From the NCBI GenBank assembly GCA_030744435.1, contig JASLQO010000020.1, positions 208,012 through 272,011 of the forward strand: a stretch of DNA of 64,000 bases. The letters are read 5' to 3'. Positions within the stretch are counted from its first letter, which is position 1; the number at the start of each line of letters is the position of its first letter. A program made the translations under genes and the position numbers. The notes under the pieces were generated by a model. The model saw only the letters and a program-made list of their open reading frames with translations, did no database searches and was not told the origin of the DNA. Shown in pieces: positions 38,076 to 47,828 of this stretch. This stretch comes from JASLQO01 sp002327525 (GTDB lineage Bacteria; Pseudomonadota; Gammaproteobacteria; Pseudomonadales; Azotimanducaceae).

Positions 38076-40859
38076 ATGGTGAGAAGTACGCTTCGAATTC
38101 TAGGGAGCTGCTGGTTGTTTCTGCAGGCGGGCCTCACAGGCGCGACGGACGTCAAGTTCGACTGCCCATGCTCGATTGTGAGTAATGGCGCTTCGTCGAT
38201 CGTGGTCACCGCGGGACTGTCCAACTACGATGCCACGACCTCGGGCACGCTGAGGCTGCGGGTCATCGCGCACAGCACACCCAGCCTCTTCGACAGCGGT
38301 TCGTATACGCTGGCGCGCGTGCATCTCGACACGACGCAGGCGGGAAACAGCATGTTGCCGAGCGCGGCGTACAAAGTTGGATTCGTCACCCTCGATCAGG
38401 ATCCCGCCTATTTCACGTTACTGCTCGACGAAGATGTGGGCGGCGGCAGCTGGGTGCGGCGGGACAGCATCCGCATGAACACGCGCGAGACACTGACAGA
38501 GGTACCGGGTGGATCGCGTAATCAAAGCAGCGAGGATGCGGCGGCGGCCGTGTTCATGGATGGCTCGCCGAGCTTCTCGTTGAACGGGTCGCAGGCGACC
38601 GTCGGTCTGCCCGCGATACACAACATGTCGCTTGCCTCTCCCACCGGCACCCTCGAGGTACAGATCCGGCGCACGGCGACGGATGAGTTTTTCGGGTCGT
38701 TCTTTCCGGTGGGATCCGAATCGCTCGGAACGTCCCTTGCTGCACAGGGTAGTATCGCGGCGCAGCAGCTCGTCATGAGCCTGAGCCTCGGTGGCACGTC
38801 CGGGGATTACTTTCACCTCACGGTTGTGGATACCGGCACCGACCAGTCGCTTGCCTGGGAACTGGTGCAGGGGCCGGGCTCGAGCGCGCGCATGCTGAAT
38901 CTCACCGGCATCGAGATGCTCACCGACAACGACAACGATGGCGTGGGCAACTACAACGAGCGCTTCGTGGGTACGGATCCGGATAACGCCGGCAGCAAAC
39001 CGGGCGCCTCCACCGTGGATGTAGTGGTGTACTACTCGCAGGGCGCACCGGCGGCGGCGAGTAACGATATCGACGCTCGCATCGATCACCTGATGGCGTT
39101 CACCAACCAGGTGTTCACCGACAGCGATGTGCCGCTTGCGCTGAACGTCGTACATCGTGAGCAGAAGACCATGGACGAGGACGTTGACAATGGCACGATC
39201 CTCGATGCGATGGACGACCAGACGGCACCCTTTACGACACTGCGCGCGGACAAGGCGGCGGTGGGTGCGGATATCGCCATCGCGCTACGCCCCATTACCG
39301 GGTCACCCTCGGATTGCGGTATCGCGACCCTCGGGGGCGGGAGCCTCGAAGCCGACCTGGTCAGCGAGGGTAACCTGGAGCTTTCCAACACCGCGCTCTA
39401 TGTCGACTGTGATGACTCCACCACGCCCCACGAAGTGGGGCACATCATGGGACTGGCTCATTCGCGCGTACAGGTGGCCTCGGGTGATGGGCAGGGTACC
39501 TTCAACTGGGCGCTTGGGCACGGTGTGGATACCGAGTTCGTCACCATCATGGGTTACTCCTCCGCATTCAGCGGCGCGCCGGAGATCAACATGTTCTCCA
39601 GCCCCGACCTGGTGTGTTCGCCGAGCCCGGGCAACGATTTTCCGTGCGGCATCGCCATCTCCGATCGAGCCAGTGGTGCGGATGGCGCGCAGGCGCTCGA
39701 CGTAACGCGCTTCCAGGTGGCCGCCTACGACCGCGTGCCCGGCGAGGGCGACGATGCCATCGTGCTGCCGACCGACGGGGTGGCGCGCAGCGCCGGGTTT
39801 GCGGCCGCCAACGAGGAGGACTACTTCTCCTTTTTCGCGGCACCGGGGCGCACCTATAGGGTGGAAACCAGCGCGCTCGGCGCCGGGGTGGATACCCGCG
39901 TGGATGTGCTGAACGCTGTGGGTTCGCTCGGTACGGACGATGACAGCGGCGCCGGTGCCGCCTCGAGGCTGGACGTCGTACCCACGGCCGGCGGCCGCTA
40001 TCTCGCGAAAGTGAGTGACGCCGGTGGCAGTACCGGCAGCTACTCGCTGTCGGTGAGTGAAACCCTGCCCGAGGCGGTGGATCCGGGTGTCGTGCTCGTG
40101 GCGGCGGTGTTGCCAACCAGCCGCTCGGTACAGGTGGGCAGTTCCGCCACCGCCTTTCTCACACTCATCAACGGCGGTACCGCGCAGGGTAACGGCTGTT
40201 CCATTGCACCGGCGACCTCGTTACCGGTGGATTTCTCCTTTCAGCGCACCGATCTTGGGACCAATGCGTTGGTGGGTGATGCCTTCACCAGCGTGGACCT
40301 GGGAGCCGGGTTGTCTCAGACCTATGTCGCGGTGGTGACCCCGCACACCGCGTTCGCTTCCACGGCGCTGGAGTTTCGCTATATCTGCGACAACAGTGCG
40401 GCGGCCACTGCGTTGACTGGCATCAACACGCTGCAACTGTCGGCATCGGATACGCCCATTCCAGATGTGGTGGCGCTCGCGGCGACGGTCAACAACGATG
40501 GCATCGTGCACATTCCGGATACCTCCGGTACCCTCGGTTTCTTCGCGCTGGCGACCTTCAACGTGGGCGCCAGCGGCACTCTCTCGGTCACGGCCAACAC
40601 GGGTGGTGCGTCGCTGCCCGTGACGCTGAGCCTGTGTGAGACCGATCCGTCGACCGGTGCATGCACCAATCCGGGTTCGCCGACCACTGGAACGGTCACC
40701 ACCACGATTGGTGCTGGCGCGACCCCCACGTATGCCATCTTCGTAGCAGCCAGTGAGGCCGTATCGCTCGACCCGGCGGGCAAGAGGGCGTTCGTCGAGT
40801 TTCGCGACGGTGGAGGCGTGGTGCGCGGATCCACCTCCGTTGCCGTGCAGACGGATTGA
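38076..40859 (+). CDS. Secreted reprolysin-like zinc metalloprotease
   Basis: The 927-residue protein has a signal peptide (about 1-23) and a metzincin zinc site H-E-V-G-H-I-M-G-L-A-H (452-462) with the Met-turn T-I-M-G-Y-S after it. Next comes a bacterial pre-peptidase C-terminal domain (about 555-660, Y-F-S-F-F-A-A-P-G-R-T-Y) and further beta-sandwich domains to the end. The residues before the zinc site carry a calcium-type D-N-D-N-D-G motif. It should be exported and degrade proteins. The in-frame GTG 38064 lies inside the heptamer repeat; ATG 38076 is my choice. Confidence 0.85.
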   Translation: MVRSTLRILGSCWLFLQAGLTGATDVKFDCPCSIVSNGASSIVVTAGLSNYDATTSGTLRLRVIAHSTPSLFDSGSYTLARVHLDTTQAGNSMLPSAAYKVGFVTLDQDPAYFTLLLDEDVGGGSWVRRDSIRMNTRETLTEVPGGSRNQSSEDAAAAVFMDGSPSFSLNGSQATVGLPAIHNMSLASPTGTLEVQIRRTATDEFFGSFFPVGSESLGTSLAAQGSIAAQQLVMSLSLGGTSGDYFHLTVVDTGTDQSLAWELVQGPGSSARMLNLTGIEMLTDNDNDGVGNYNERFVGTDPDNAGSKPGASTVDVVVYYSQGAPAAASNDIDARIDHLMAFTNQVFTDSDVPLALNVVHREQKTMDEDVDNGTILDAMDDQTAPFTTLRADKAAVGADIAIALRPITGSPSDCGIATLGGGSLEADLVSEGNLELSNTALYVDCDDSTTPHEVGHIMGLAHSRVQVASGDGQGTFNWALGHGVDTEFVTIMGYSSAFSGAPEINMFSSPDLVCSPSPGNDFPCGIAISDRASGADGAQALDVTRFQVAAYDRVPGEGDDAIVLPTDGVARSAGFAAANEEDYFSFFAAPGRTYRVETSALGAGVDTRVDVLNAVGSLGTDDDSGAGAASRLDVVPTAGGRYLAKVSDAGGSTGSYSLSVSETLPEAVDPGVVLVAAVLPTSRSVQVGSSATAFLTLINGGTAQGNGCSIAPATSLPVDFSFQRTDLGTNALVGDAFTSVDLGAGLSQTYVAVVTPHTAFASTALEFRYICDNSAAATALTGINTLQLSASDTPIPDVVALAATVNNDGIVHIPDTSGTLGFFALATFNVGASGTLSVTANTGGASLPVTLSLCETDPSTGACTNPGSPTTGTVTTTIGAGATPTYAIFVAASEAVSLDPAGKRAFVEFRDGGGVVRGSTSVAVQTD

Positions 40860-40865
40860 ACCGCT

Positions 40866-41513
40866 ATGAAGGCACGGGTGGCGTTGAGCGCAGCGATTGT
40901 CGGTGTCGCGGCGTTGCTGATGTTCGAGTCGGAAAGGCCGGTTCCGCCGCTGCTGGAGAATCCGGAGCAGCCTACCGCCAGTCCCCTCGCGCCAACGGTG
41001 CAACCGCCTGAGGTCAGCACCGGCGGAGAACGGCAGCAGACAATTACGTCGCGACCGCTCGACCCGGCCGAAGGCCGTTCGATCTGGCGGGAGGTGCCGC
41101 GGAACGCCTATCCCGATCAGCTGCCGGTGCTGCGTAGGGATGTCACGGGTGCGACGCTGGTTGTATTCGACCGGGGTCGGCTGCTGGATATAGAGGCTAA
41201 CGAGAAGTTCCGCGTCAGCGTTCCACAGCTCGGGCGAGCGTGGGATGTGAACGTACAGGCGGTGCGCACGAGCGCTACCGGCAGCCGCAGCATTCACGGT
41301 CACCTCGATGCCGACAGGATCTACAGTGCGGTGATCACCCTGGGACGCAGCGGTATTTTCGGGACGATCACCACGCCGCAAGGCAGTTACAGCGTCAGTG
41401 GTTCCGGCGATTTCGCCTGGATCATCGCGGCGCGGGAATTGCGCCATCATGTGGATCCGAGTCGACCCGATTATCGGGTGCCGCGGGTGCGTGTCATTCC
41501 GCAGTCCGGCTGA
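40866..41513 (+). CDS. Exported protein of unknown function following the metalloprotease
   Basis: The 215-residue protein has an N-terminal hydrophobic segment (about 4-20) and a Pro-rich linker (about 24-55). A folded region follows with R-G-R-L-L-D-I-E-A-N-E-K-F-R-V and a beta-hairpin-rich part G-R-S-G-I-F-G-T-I-T-T-P-Q-G-S-Y. This last part resembles the propeptides of secreted metalloproteases (inference from residue pattern only). It follows the protease by 6 bases and may act on it. Its 3' end overlaps the convergent sulfatase by 20 bases. Confidence 0.7.
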   Translation: MKARVALSAAIVGVAALLMFESERPVPPLLENPEQPTASPLAPTVQPPEVSTGGERQQTITSRPLDPAEGRSIWREVPRNAYPDQLPVLRRDVTGATLVVFDRGRLLDIEANEKFRVSVPQLGRAWDVNVQAVRTSATGSRSIHGHLDADRIYSAVITLGRSGIFGTITTPQGSYSVSGSGDFAWIIAARELRHHVDPSRPDYRVPRVRVIPQSG

Positions 41514-43443
41514 GGCCCACGATGTGCAAGACGTTATCGCCGCGCCGGTACCAACGTTCTCCCACGAATGCCGCGAACGGGCGGGCGCTCGGCGGGTCAC
41601 CGGACAGCTGAACCTGTGCGGCGATCCGGTCGTTGAGCACGACGAGTACCGTTTCGATGTCAGGGTGAGTCACCGTTCCGCGCACGATGCCGGGCACGAA
41701 TACCGCCGGGTCGACGCGTTGGTAGAGCCCGGGGCGCATCAGCTGATAGTGGGCGTCGCCGAGCATCACCGGTTCGCGCTCCGCGAGGTGAGTCAGCGTC
41801 CGCCCCACGAGTTCGGACTGTGGACTGTGCCAGCGCATGGCGGGTGGCTCCCGCGTGAACAGAGCGGGTGAAAAGCTCTGTCTGCCAGCATGAGTAAACA
41901 CCGTTTTCCTGGCGTGAGAGTGTGTCTCACCCGGGGAGGGCGTGCCTGCGCCCAGCCGGTTGGCGATCATCGTCAGGATGTCGATGATCTCGACGTTGTC
42001 GTCCACGATACGAGGATCCTGTGAAGGATCCCGGATGAGCAGCGGTACCCCCAGAATGTCGTCCACATTCGTGGCGGTGAGCTCTCGACGGAGCTCTCCG
42101 GGTCGCAGACTCACCCCATGATCCGCGGTTACGATGAGCAGTGTCTCTTCAAGCATGGCCTGACTGCGCAGGCGCTCCAGCAGTTCGCCGAGCAACGTGT
42201 CTGCGAACCGGAGCTGCCACATGAACATGTGGCGCGCCTCGGCTACACCGCGCTCATCGTCACGCCAGGCGTCGAGACCGTCGCGCTTCGTCAGTGCCGA
42301 GAGCGGTGCGTGTCGAAACAGCACGGCACCCGATGGCAGGTACTGGTAGGGAGCGTGAGGAAGGTTGGTGTGCAGGAAGTGCAGGGTAGGGGAGGATACC
42401 TTGCGAATCTCGCTGATAAACGCCCGGGCATGCTCACGGCGTCCGGCGGAGTTGATGGCGTCCGCACGCTCGGCGATGGTGGCGTTCGCGAAATTCTTCC
42501 AGCCGCGGTCGATGGGTTGCAGGGAAGAGCGGACGCCGGGCGGTGCGACGAGATGGGCATAGACGTGTGACAGGTCCTGTGCAACGGACCACGCGGTTGA
42601 TCCTCTGTCGGACCGGCAGATCGAGGGTGGGCACAGTCTGGTGACCGACTCCTCCACGTGCATCTGGTAGTCCCCGGCCAGCATGGTGAAGAGGTTTTCC
42701 GGGTAGGCGGACACTTCCGGTGGCAACCCCGGTAGCGGATGGCGGCCGGTGAGAATGGCGGGCAACGCCTGTTCCGTGCGCGTTGCCACCGTCGAGGCGT
42801 TGCGATACCAGAGCGCCTCCTGTGCCAGAGCCGCGAAGTGGGGGAAACGGGTTGCATCGATTTCGAGTTTCTCGTTCAGGAGTGCTGCAGTTGGCAGTTC
42901 ATCGAAGACGACCATCACCACGTGTGGGGTACGTGCCATCTGCCAGGATACGCCTGGTCCGGCGGCCGATACGCTGAACCACGGACGGACGGATGCAGAG
43001 CTCAGGAACAGCAGCGGGAAAACCAGTGCTGCCGGAATCAGGAAGAAGATGATTTGCATCCCTGCCACAGTGGCGAAGTAGAGCATGCTGACGAGCAGCG
43101 TACCGCCAGCGGTGATGGCCCACCACGAAACATCCCCATCCGACAGTTGTGTGGCGATACCAGCACAGGTCAGCGCGATGAGCAGCAGACTGATGGCAGA
43201 TTGCAGTGCGTCGGCGGTACGCGTGTTGGACAGACGCGCACCAATTACGAGTAGTGACAGCAGAGCGGGACCCAACAGACTCAGTGCCGCCGCGAGCACA
43301 AGGAGTCCGGTGCGGTTGATTGCGTGTGCAGAAAGAAAGGCCGATTGCCGCGCGAGCAGATCGTAGAGGGGTTGCGCGACGGCGAATCCCCACAGAGGAA
43401 ACAGGTGCAGGGTGCGCCAGCCCAGCGTGCCGGAGCCAGTCAT
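41494..43443 (-). CDS. Membrane-anchored sulfatase-like hydrolase/transferase
   Basis: The 649-residue protein has about five N-terminal transmembrane helices (to about residue 140), then an alkaline-phosphatase/sulfatase-superfamily domain. V-M-V-V-F-D-E-L-P starts it, T-R-T-E-Q-A-L-P-A-I-L-T-G-R-H-P holds the likely nucleophile, and T-A-D-H-G-V-S-L is a metal-site motif. The usual sulfatase C/S-x-P-x-R nucleophile is not present, so a phosphotransferase or hydrolase role like that of LPS-modifying enzymes is possible. It could modify the local surface polysaccharide. Confidence 0.82.
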   Translation of the reverse strand: MTGSGTLGWRTLHLFPLWGFAVAQPLYDLLARQSAFLSAHAINRTGLLVLAAALSLLGPALLSLLVIGARLSNTRTADALQSAISLLLIALTCAGIATQLSDGDVSWWAITAGGTLLVSMLYFATVAGMQIIFFLIPAALVFPLLFLSSASVRPWFSVSAAGPGVSWQMARTPHVVMVVFDELPTAALLNEKLEIDATRFPHFAALAQEALWYRNASTVATRTEQALPAILTGRHPLPGLPPEVSAYPENLFTMLAGDYQMHVEESVTRLCPPSICRSDRGSTAWSVAQDLSHVYAHLVAPPGVRSSLQPIDRGWKNFANATIAERADAINSAGRREHARAFISEIRKVSSPTLHFLHTNLPHAPYQYLPSGAVLFRHAPLSALTKRDGLDAWRDDERGVAEARHMFMWQLRFADTLLGELLERLRSQAMLEETLLIVTADHGVSLRPGELRRELTATNVDDILGVPLLIRDPSQDPRIVDDNVEIIDILTMIANRLGAGTPSPGETHSHARKTVFTHAGRQSFSPALFTREPPAMRWHSPQSELVGRTLTHLAEREPVMLGDAHYQLMRPGLYQRVDPAVFVPGIVRGTVTHPDIETVLVVLNDRIAAQVQLSGDPPSARPFAAFVGERWYRRGDNVLHIVGLSRTAE

Positions 43444-43492
43444 GCAATGGAATATAGCACGCGATTTTTCCCTCGTTGATGCACCGCCATCC

Positions 43493-43751
43493 AGGGAAGC
43501 TCTGATGAATTCTCGTTTGTTCAGAGCTTCTCGCGTTCGTCACTACTCTCTTTGGAAGGAGGCGCAGTCCGCAGGGAATATCCGGCATATTTCCAAGGGC
43601 CGCAACACGGCAGTGGCGGACGCGAGAATCGCCTAAGGGCGCATCGTACGGGCTTTTGGACTGCGTTGCGCTTCTTAGCAATATACCGGATATTCTCGGC
43701 AAAAGGCCCGTACGATACGCTGAGCAATCAAGAATTCATCAGAGGTTCCCT
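43493..43751. mobile_element. Palindromic MITE-like element (259 bp) in the gap 43444-43762
   Basis: The gap carries terminal inverted repeats AGGGAAGCTCTGATGAATTCT (43493-43513) and AGAATTCATCAGAGGTTCCCT (43731-43751) with one mismatch. Within it, GAAGCTCTGA/TCAGAGCTTC form a hairpin (43497-43530), GCATCGTACGGGC..TTTT pairs with AAAAGGCCCGTACGATACGC (43639-43657, 43701-43720), and GAATATCCGG recurs in inverse orientation near 43577 and 43683. No gene is encoded. This is the pattern of a non-autonomous mobile element whose transposase is elsewhere. I see no clear target duplication. Confidence 0.7.
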
Positions 43752-43762
43752 AGGCGAGTGTC

Positions 43763-44911
43763 ATGGCTTCCGGTAATCTTCCTGCGCGCCAAACCAGAGT
43801 CTCGATCATCTCTAAGGCATCCTCGCATCGCTCCGTGTTGCTGCTGGTCGGTTCGCTTCGTTCGGGCGGAACCGAGGGTCAGGTGGCGCTGCTTGCCAAT
43901 CGCCTGGCGGCGCGGGGTGTACGCGTCACACTGACCATCTTGAATGGTGAGCACCAGCACTTTCGACTCTCCCCGGAGGTGACGCTGGAGGTGCTCGGGA
44001 CGGGCGGTGTGCGCAGTCTGTTGCCCGCATGCGTCCGGCTGAGGCGTCTGGCCCGCGGGCACGATTGTGTGATGAGTTTTCTCGATGTGTGCAATGTCCT
44101 CGCAGCAGCCGTCGTGCGGAGCTGCCCGGTGGTGTTCAACGTGCGCAGCAGCGGCGTGTCACCCGGTTGGGTAGCGTACTCGGCGTTTCGCGTGGCGCGC
44201 TCCCTGTCCGTCCGCGCGCTCCGGATCGTCTCCAATTCGAGGCAGGTTCAGCGCTTCTACCAGCAACGTGGCTTCCACCCCGGTTCGTGGTTGGTGATCC
44301 CCAACGGCGTCGATCTGTGTCGCTTCAGACCCGACCGGGAGATGCGTATGCGCGTTCGGGCGTCACTTGGGGTGGGTGAGGATGCCCCGCTGGTGGGGTT
44401 CTTCGCGCGCTATCAGGAGGAAAAGCGCTTCGATGTGTTCGTCGAGGCGATGGCTTCTCGCTGTCCGGATGCGCACCTGGTCTTCGTCGGTCGCGGGTCG
44501 GACGCCGACAATCCGGATCTGCGCACCATTCTGGGCTCGCTGTATGAGCGTGCGCATCTTCTCGGCGAGCGCCAGGACGTGCCCGAACTGCTCGCGGCCA
44601 TGGACGTGGTTGTCAACGCGTCGGACTTCGAAGGCTTCTCCAACGCCCTGCTCGAATCCATGGCCTGTGGTGTGCCCTGTGTTGCGACGAATATACCGGC
44701 GAACGTGGAAGTGCTGGATGCGGCCGGCGTGACAGTGCCGGCGGGTAATGCGGCCATGCTCGGCGAAGCCGTCCGCGCCCTGCTGCAAGACGAGGATCGA
44801 CGTGGTGAGCTGCGTCGACGGGGCATCGAGCGGGCGAGATCGCATTTTGAGCTCGAGCGCTGGTGTGATGCATTCGAGGCGACAATCGCTGATTGCGGGC
44901 ATGCGCCGTGA
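43763..44911 (+). CDS. GT4-family glycosyltransferase
   Basis: The 382-residue protein is a GT-B glycosyltransferase. The N-terminal half has the G-G-T-E-x-Q acceptor loop (S-G-G-T-E-G-Q). The C-terminal half has I-P-N-G-V-D and the nucleotide-sugar site D-F-E-G-F-S-N-A-L-L-E-S-M-A-C-G-V-P with the conserved E-x7-E. It starts 12 bases after the MITE-like element and leads the glycosyltransferase operon. Its stop overlaps the next gene start. Sugar donor is unknown. Confidence 0.87.
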   Translation: MASGNLPARQTRVSIISKASSHRSVLLLVGSLRSGGTEGQVALLANRLAARGVRVTLTILNGEHQHFRLSPEVTLEVLGTGGVRSLLPACVRLRRLARGHDCVMSFLDVCNVLAAAVVRSCPVVFNVRSSGVSPGWVAYSAFRVARSLSVRALRIVSNSRQVQRFYQQRGFHPGSWLVIPNGVDLCRFRPDREMRMRVRASLGVGEDAPLVGFFARYQEEKRFDVFVEAMASRCPDAHLVFVGRGSDADNPDLRTILGSLYERAHLLGERQDVPELLAAMDVVVNASDFEGFSNALLESMACGVPCVATNIPANVEVLDAAGVTVPAGNAAMLGEAVRALLQDEDRRGELRRRGIERARSHFELERWCDAFEATIADCGHAP

Positions 44912-45933
44912 GAGTTCTGCATGTTATAAACTCGCTCGGGCGCGGTGGCGCCGAGCGCGGTCTCATCGCAATGGCATCAGGGCTCCTGAGCAGAGGTATC
45001 CATGGAGAGATTATGGCGCTGCGCCGCGGTGGAGTGCTGGAAGCGGCGAGCCGCGAGGCAGGTGTAAGTGTGCGTGGTATTGGCAGAGTCATGGGCGAGT
45101 TCGACCTGGTGCAAGGCTGGCTGTACGCCGGCAGCGCGGCGGCCAGTATCCTCGCCTCGGGTCGTACACCCGTTGTCTGGAACATGCGCCACGTACTGAG
45201 CGATCAGCGCGAATCCGCAACGACCCGAGCGAGCCTGTCGCTAATGCGCAACGTACTCCACGCCCGGGCCTGTGTCGTCAACTCGTCAGCCGCGATGCAC
45301 AGCAACCGGGGCTTGAGAACCCGGGAGTGGGTGAAGATAAGCAATGGCGTCGACACTGGACGATTCCGGCGGGATGCGGAAGGTGGCCACAGTCTGAGGG
45401 TGGAGCTGGGCATTTCCGACGATATCCTGTTGCTCCTGCAGGTTGCGCGGGCACATCCGCACAAGGGTCACGAATTGCTGTTGGAGGCGGTGGAGAGGCT
45501 GCGCGGTAGCCGTCCGGATCTGATGCTGGCACTGATCGGCGAGGGCACCACGGAATTCACGCGACCCGGAGTGGTGGGGCTCGGTGCGCGTGACGACGTG
45601 CAGCGCTGCCTGAACGCGGCGGATATCGTCGTCAACCCATCGCTTACGGAGAGCGCTCCGAATGCGGTGCTTGAGGCCATGAGCTGTGCGCGTCCCTGCG
45701 TGGTGACGAACGTCGGCGAGAGTGCGGACCTGGTGGCGGATACCGGGTGGGTTTGCGAGGTAAGCGTGGAGGGTCTCATCGAGGGGCTGGCATCGGCGCT
45801 AGCCGCTGATGACGAGCAGCGCGATAGACTCGGCAACGCCAGCCGCGAGCGCGTCATGGAGCGCTACGCACAGATCGCTTGTGTGGATGCCTATGAGGCG
45901 CTCTATCGACGCCTGATGCGGGAATGTGGCTGA
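44908..45933 (+). CDS. GT4-family glycosyltransferase
   Basis: The 341-residue protein starts V-R-V-L-H-V-I-N-S-L-G-R-G-G-A-E-R, the GT4 acceptor-side loop, and has I-S-N-G-V-D and S-L-T-E-S-A-P-N-A-V-L-E-A-M-S-C-A-R-P with the donor-binding glutamates. GTG 44908 overlaps the previous stop by 4 bases, and its own stop overlaps the asnB start by one base. It belongs to the same polysaccharide operon; its linkage is unknown. Confidence 0.86.
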   Translation: MRVLHVINSLGRGGAERGLIAMASGLLSRGIHGEIMALRRGGVLEAASREAGVSVRGIGRVMGEFDLVQGWLYAGSAAASILASGRTPVVWNMRHVLSDQRESATTRASLSLMRNVLHARACVVNSSAAMHSNRGLRTREWVKISNGVDTGRFRRDAEGGHSLRVELGISDDILLLLQVARAHPHKGHELLLEAVERLRGSRPDLMLALIGEGTTEFTRPGVVGLGARDDVQRCLNAADIVVNPSLTESAPNAVLEAMSCARPCVVTNVGESADLVADTGWVCEVSVEGLIEGLASALAADDEQRDRLGNASRERVMERYAQIACVDAYEALYRRLMRECG

Positions 45934-47828
45934 TGTGCGGATTCGTGGGGTGCGTGGACACCACCGGTAGCGTGGACCGGGATCTGCTGGTGCGGATGCG
46001 CGACACACTGATCCATCGCGGCCCGGACGACGCCGGACTCTGGATCGATGGTAGCGTGGGGCTTGCACACCGGCGGCTGTCGATAATCGACCTGAGCGCG
46101 GCGGGTCATCAACCGATGGTTTCCGCATGTGGACGCTTCGCACTGATCTACAACGGCGAGATCTACAACTTCGCCGAGTTGCGCGAGGCCTTGGGAGAAA
46201 TCGACTGGCGCGGCGCATCGGATACGGAGGTGCTGCTTCAGGCGCTCGCCCTGTGGGGCGTTGAGGTGACGCTCGAAAAGCTGGTCGGGATGTTCGCCTT
46301 CGCGCTCTACGACCGTGATCGGCGTACGATCACGCTCGTGCGCGATCGGCTCGGTATCAAACCGCTGTACTACGGTTTTGCGCAACGTCGCCTGTGGTTT
46401 GCATCTGAACTACGCGCGCTGCCGGGTCGTGATTTCACCGTGGATGCGGACGGTATCGCGCTGCTGCTTCGCCGTAACCACGTACCGGCGCCCCACACAA
46501 TCTACCGTGAGGCGTCCAAGCTGCTGCCCGGGCATGCGCTCACCGTCCCGATCGATGCGCTGCCGGAGTTACCGGCGCAACAACCATGGTGGCGTCCGGA
46601 GGAATTCGTAGGGCTTCACGCGAATGTTACGGAGCGGGAGGCAACTGAGGAGTTGACCTCGCACCTGCGGGAGGCCGTACGGGGACGGTTGATCGCCGAC
46701 GTGCCGCTCGGAGCCTTTCTTTCCGGTGGCATAGATTCGACGCTGGTGTGCGCGCTGATGTGTGAAAGTTCGGGGCGGGATGTGAGGACGTTCACCATCG
46801 GATTCAGTCAGGCAGGCTACAACGAGGCGGAACATGCTGCCGCCATCGCGCGCCACCTCGGTACACAGCATCAGGAGTTCTATGTCAGCGAGGATGATGT
46901 GCTTGACACTGTGGCCGATCTGCCGCGCCTGATGGACGAACCTTTCGCCGATGCCTCGTTGCTGCCGACCTATCTCGTCTCCAAAATGGCGCGCGACGAG
47001 GTGACGGTTGCTCTGTCGGGTGATGGCGGGGATGAACTCACCCTTGGCTATGGGCGCTACGGCTGGGTGCAGCGGTTGGCCCGGCGAACGCTTGCTGTCC
47101 CGGCGCCATTGCGTGGTGTGCTGGCGGCGATTTCCGGATCCGGTCCCGTGCGGTCGACCATCGGACGCCTGCCGACGCCCGCCTTTCTCGGACGGCCCGC
47201 GCCGCTGGGAGCCAAACTCTCCCGTTTGTCGGATCTGCTGCGGGCGGAGAGTGCCGATGCGCTGTTCGCTCAGACGGTGACACACTGGGAGCACGCGGAA
47301 AGCGCGGTGCCCGGCTCGCACCGGCACATGACGGTATACGACGATCCGGCGCACTGGTCGGCGGGGTTACCCACACCGAAGCGCTGGGCGGCGCGCGATC
47401 TGGTGGCGTACCTGCCTAATGACTGTCTGACCAAACTAGATCGCGCCAGTATGGGTGTGAGTCTGGAAGCGCGGGTGCCGTTGCTCGATCATCGTGTGGT
47501 TCAATACTCTCTGGGACTGTCGCAGGACGTGTTGTGTGCCGCGGGTGAGAGCAAGGGCATACTCAAGAAGATTCTCGCGCAATACGTTCCCCGGTCGCTC
47601 ACCGAGCGCCCCAAGCGGGGCTTCGGGGTGCCGCTCGGTGCATGGCTTTCGGGACCGCTGGAGAGCTGGGTGGGTGATCTGCTGAGTACTGAGCGTCTCG
47701 AGCGCGATGGCTATTTCGATGCTGGCCAGATCTCCGCGCTGTGGTCGCAACACCGTCGAAGTCAGGCGGATTGGTCGGCATATCTTTGGGACGTGATCGT
47801 CTTTCAGGCATGGCTAGATGAGCGCTAA
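45933..47828 (+). CDS. asnB: Asparagine synthase-like glutamine amidotransferase
   Basis: The 631-residue protein has an N-terminal class II glutaminase domain with the catalytic Cys directly after Met (M-C-G-F-V-G), followed by an asparagine-synthetase-type ATP pyrophosphatase domain with the PPi loop S-G-G-I-D-S (264-269). ATG 45933 is decided by the need for an N-terminal Cys2. In O-antigen clusters, AsnB homologues such as WbpS amidate sugar carboxylates; that is likelier here than free asparagine synthesis. It overlaps both neighbours. Confidence 0.9.
   Translation: MCGFVGCVDTTGSVDRDLLVRMRDTLIHRGPDDAGLWIDGSVGLAHRRLSIIDLSAAGHQPMVSACGRFALIYNGEIYNFAELREALGEIDWRGASDTEVLLQALALWGVEVTLEKLVGMFAFALYDRDRRTITLVRDRLGIKPLYYGFAQRRLWFASELRALPGRDFTVDADGIALLLRRNHVPAPHTIYREASKLLPGHALTVPIDALPELPAQQPWWRPEEFVGLHANVTEREATEELTSHLREAVRGRLIADVPLGAFLSGGIDSTLVCALMCESSGRDVRTFTIGFSQAGYNEAEHAAAIARHLGTQHQEFYVSEDDVLDTVADLPRLMDEPFADASLLPTYLVSKMARDEVTVALSGDGGDELTLGYGRYGWVQRLARRTLAVPAPLRGVLAAISGSGPVRSTIGRLPTPAFLGRPAPLGAKLSRLSDLLRAESADALFAQTVTHWEHAESAVPGSHRHMTVYDDPAHWSAGLPTPKRWAARDLVAYLPNDCLTKLDRASMGVSLEARVPLLDHRVVQYSLGLSQDVLCAAGESKGILKKILAQYVPRSLTERPKRGFGVPLGAWLSGPLESWVGDLLSTERLERDGYFDAGQISALWSQHRRSQADWSAYLWDVIVFQAWLDER

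Noticed and set aside
40221..41600. 459-residue minus-strand frame across the metalloprotease end
   Set aside because: Antisense to two plus-strand genes with clear starts and signal peptides; its composition is Arg/His-rich shadow.
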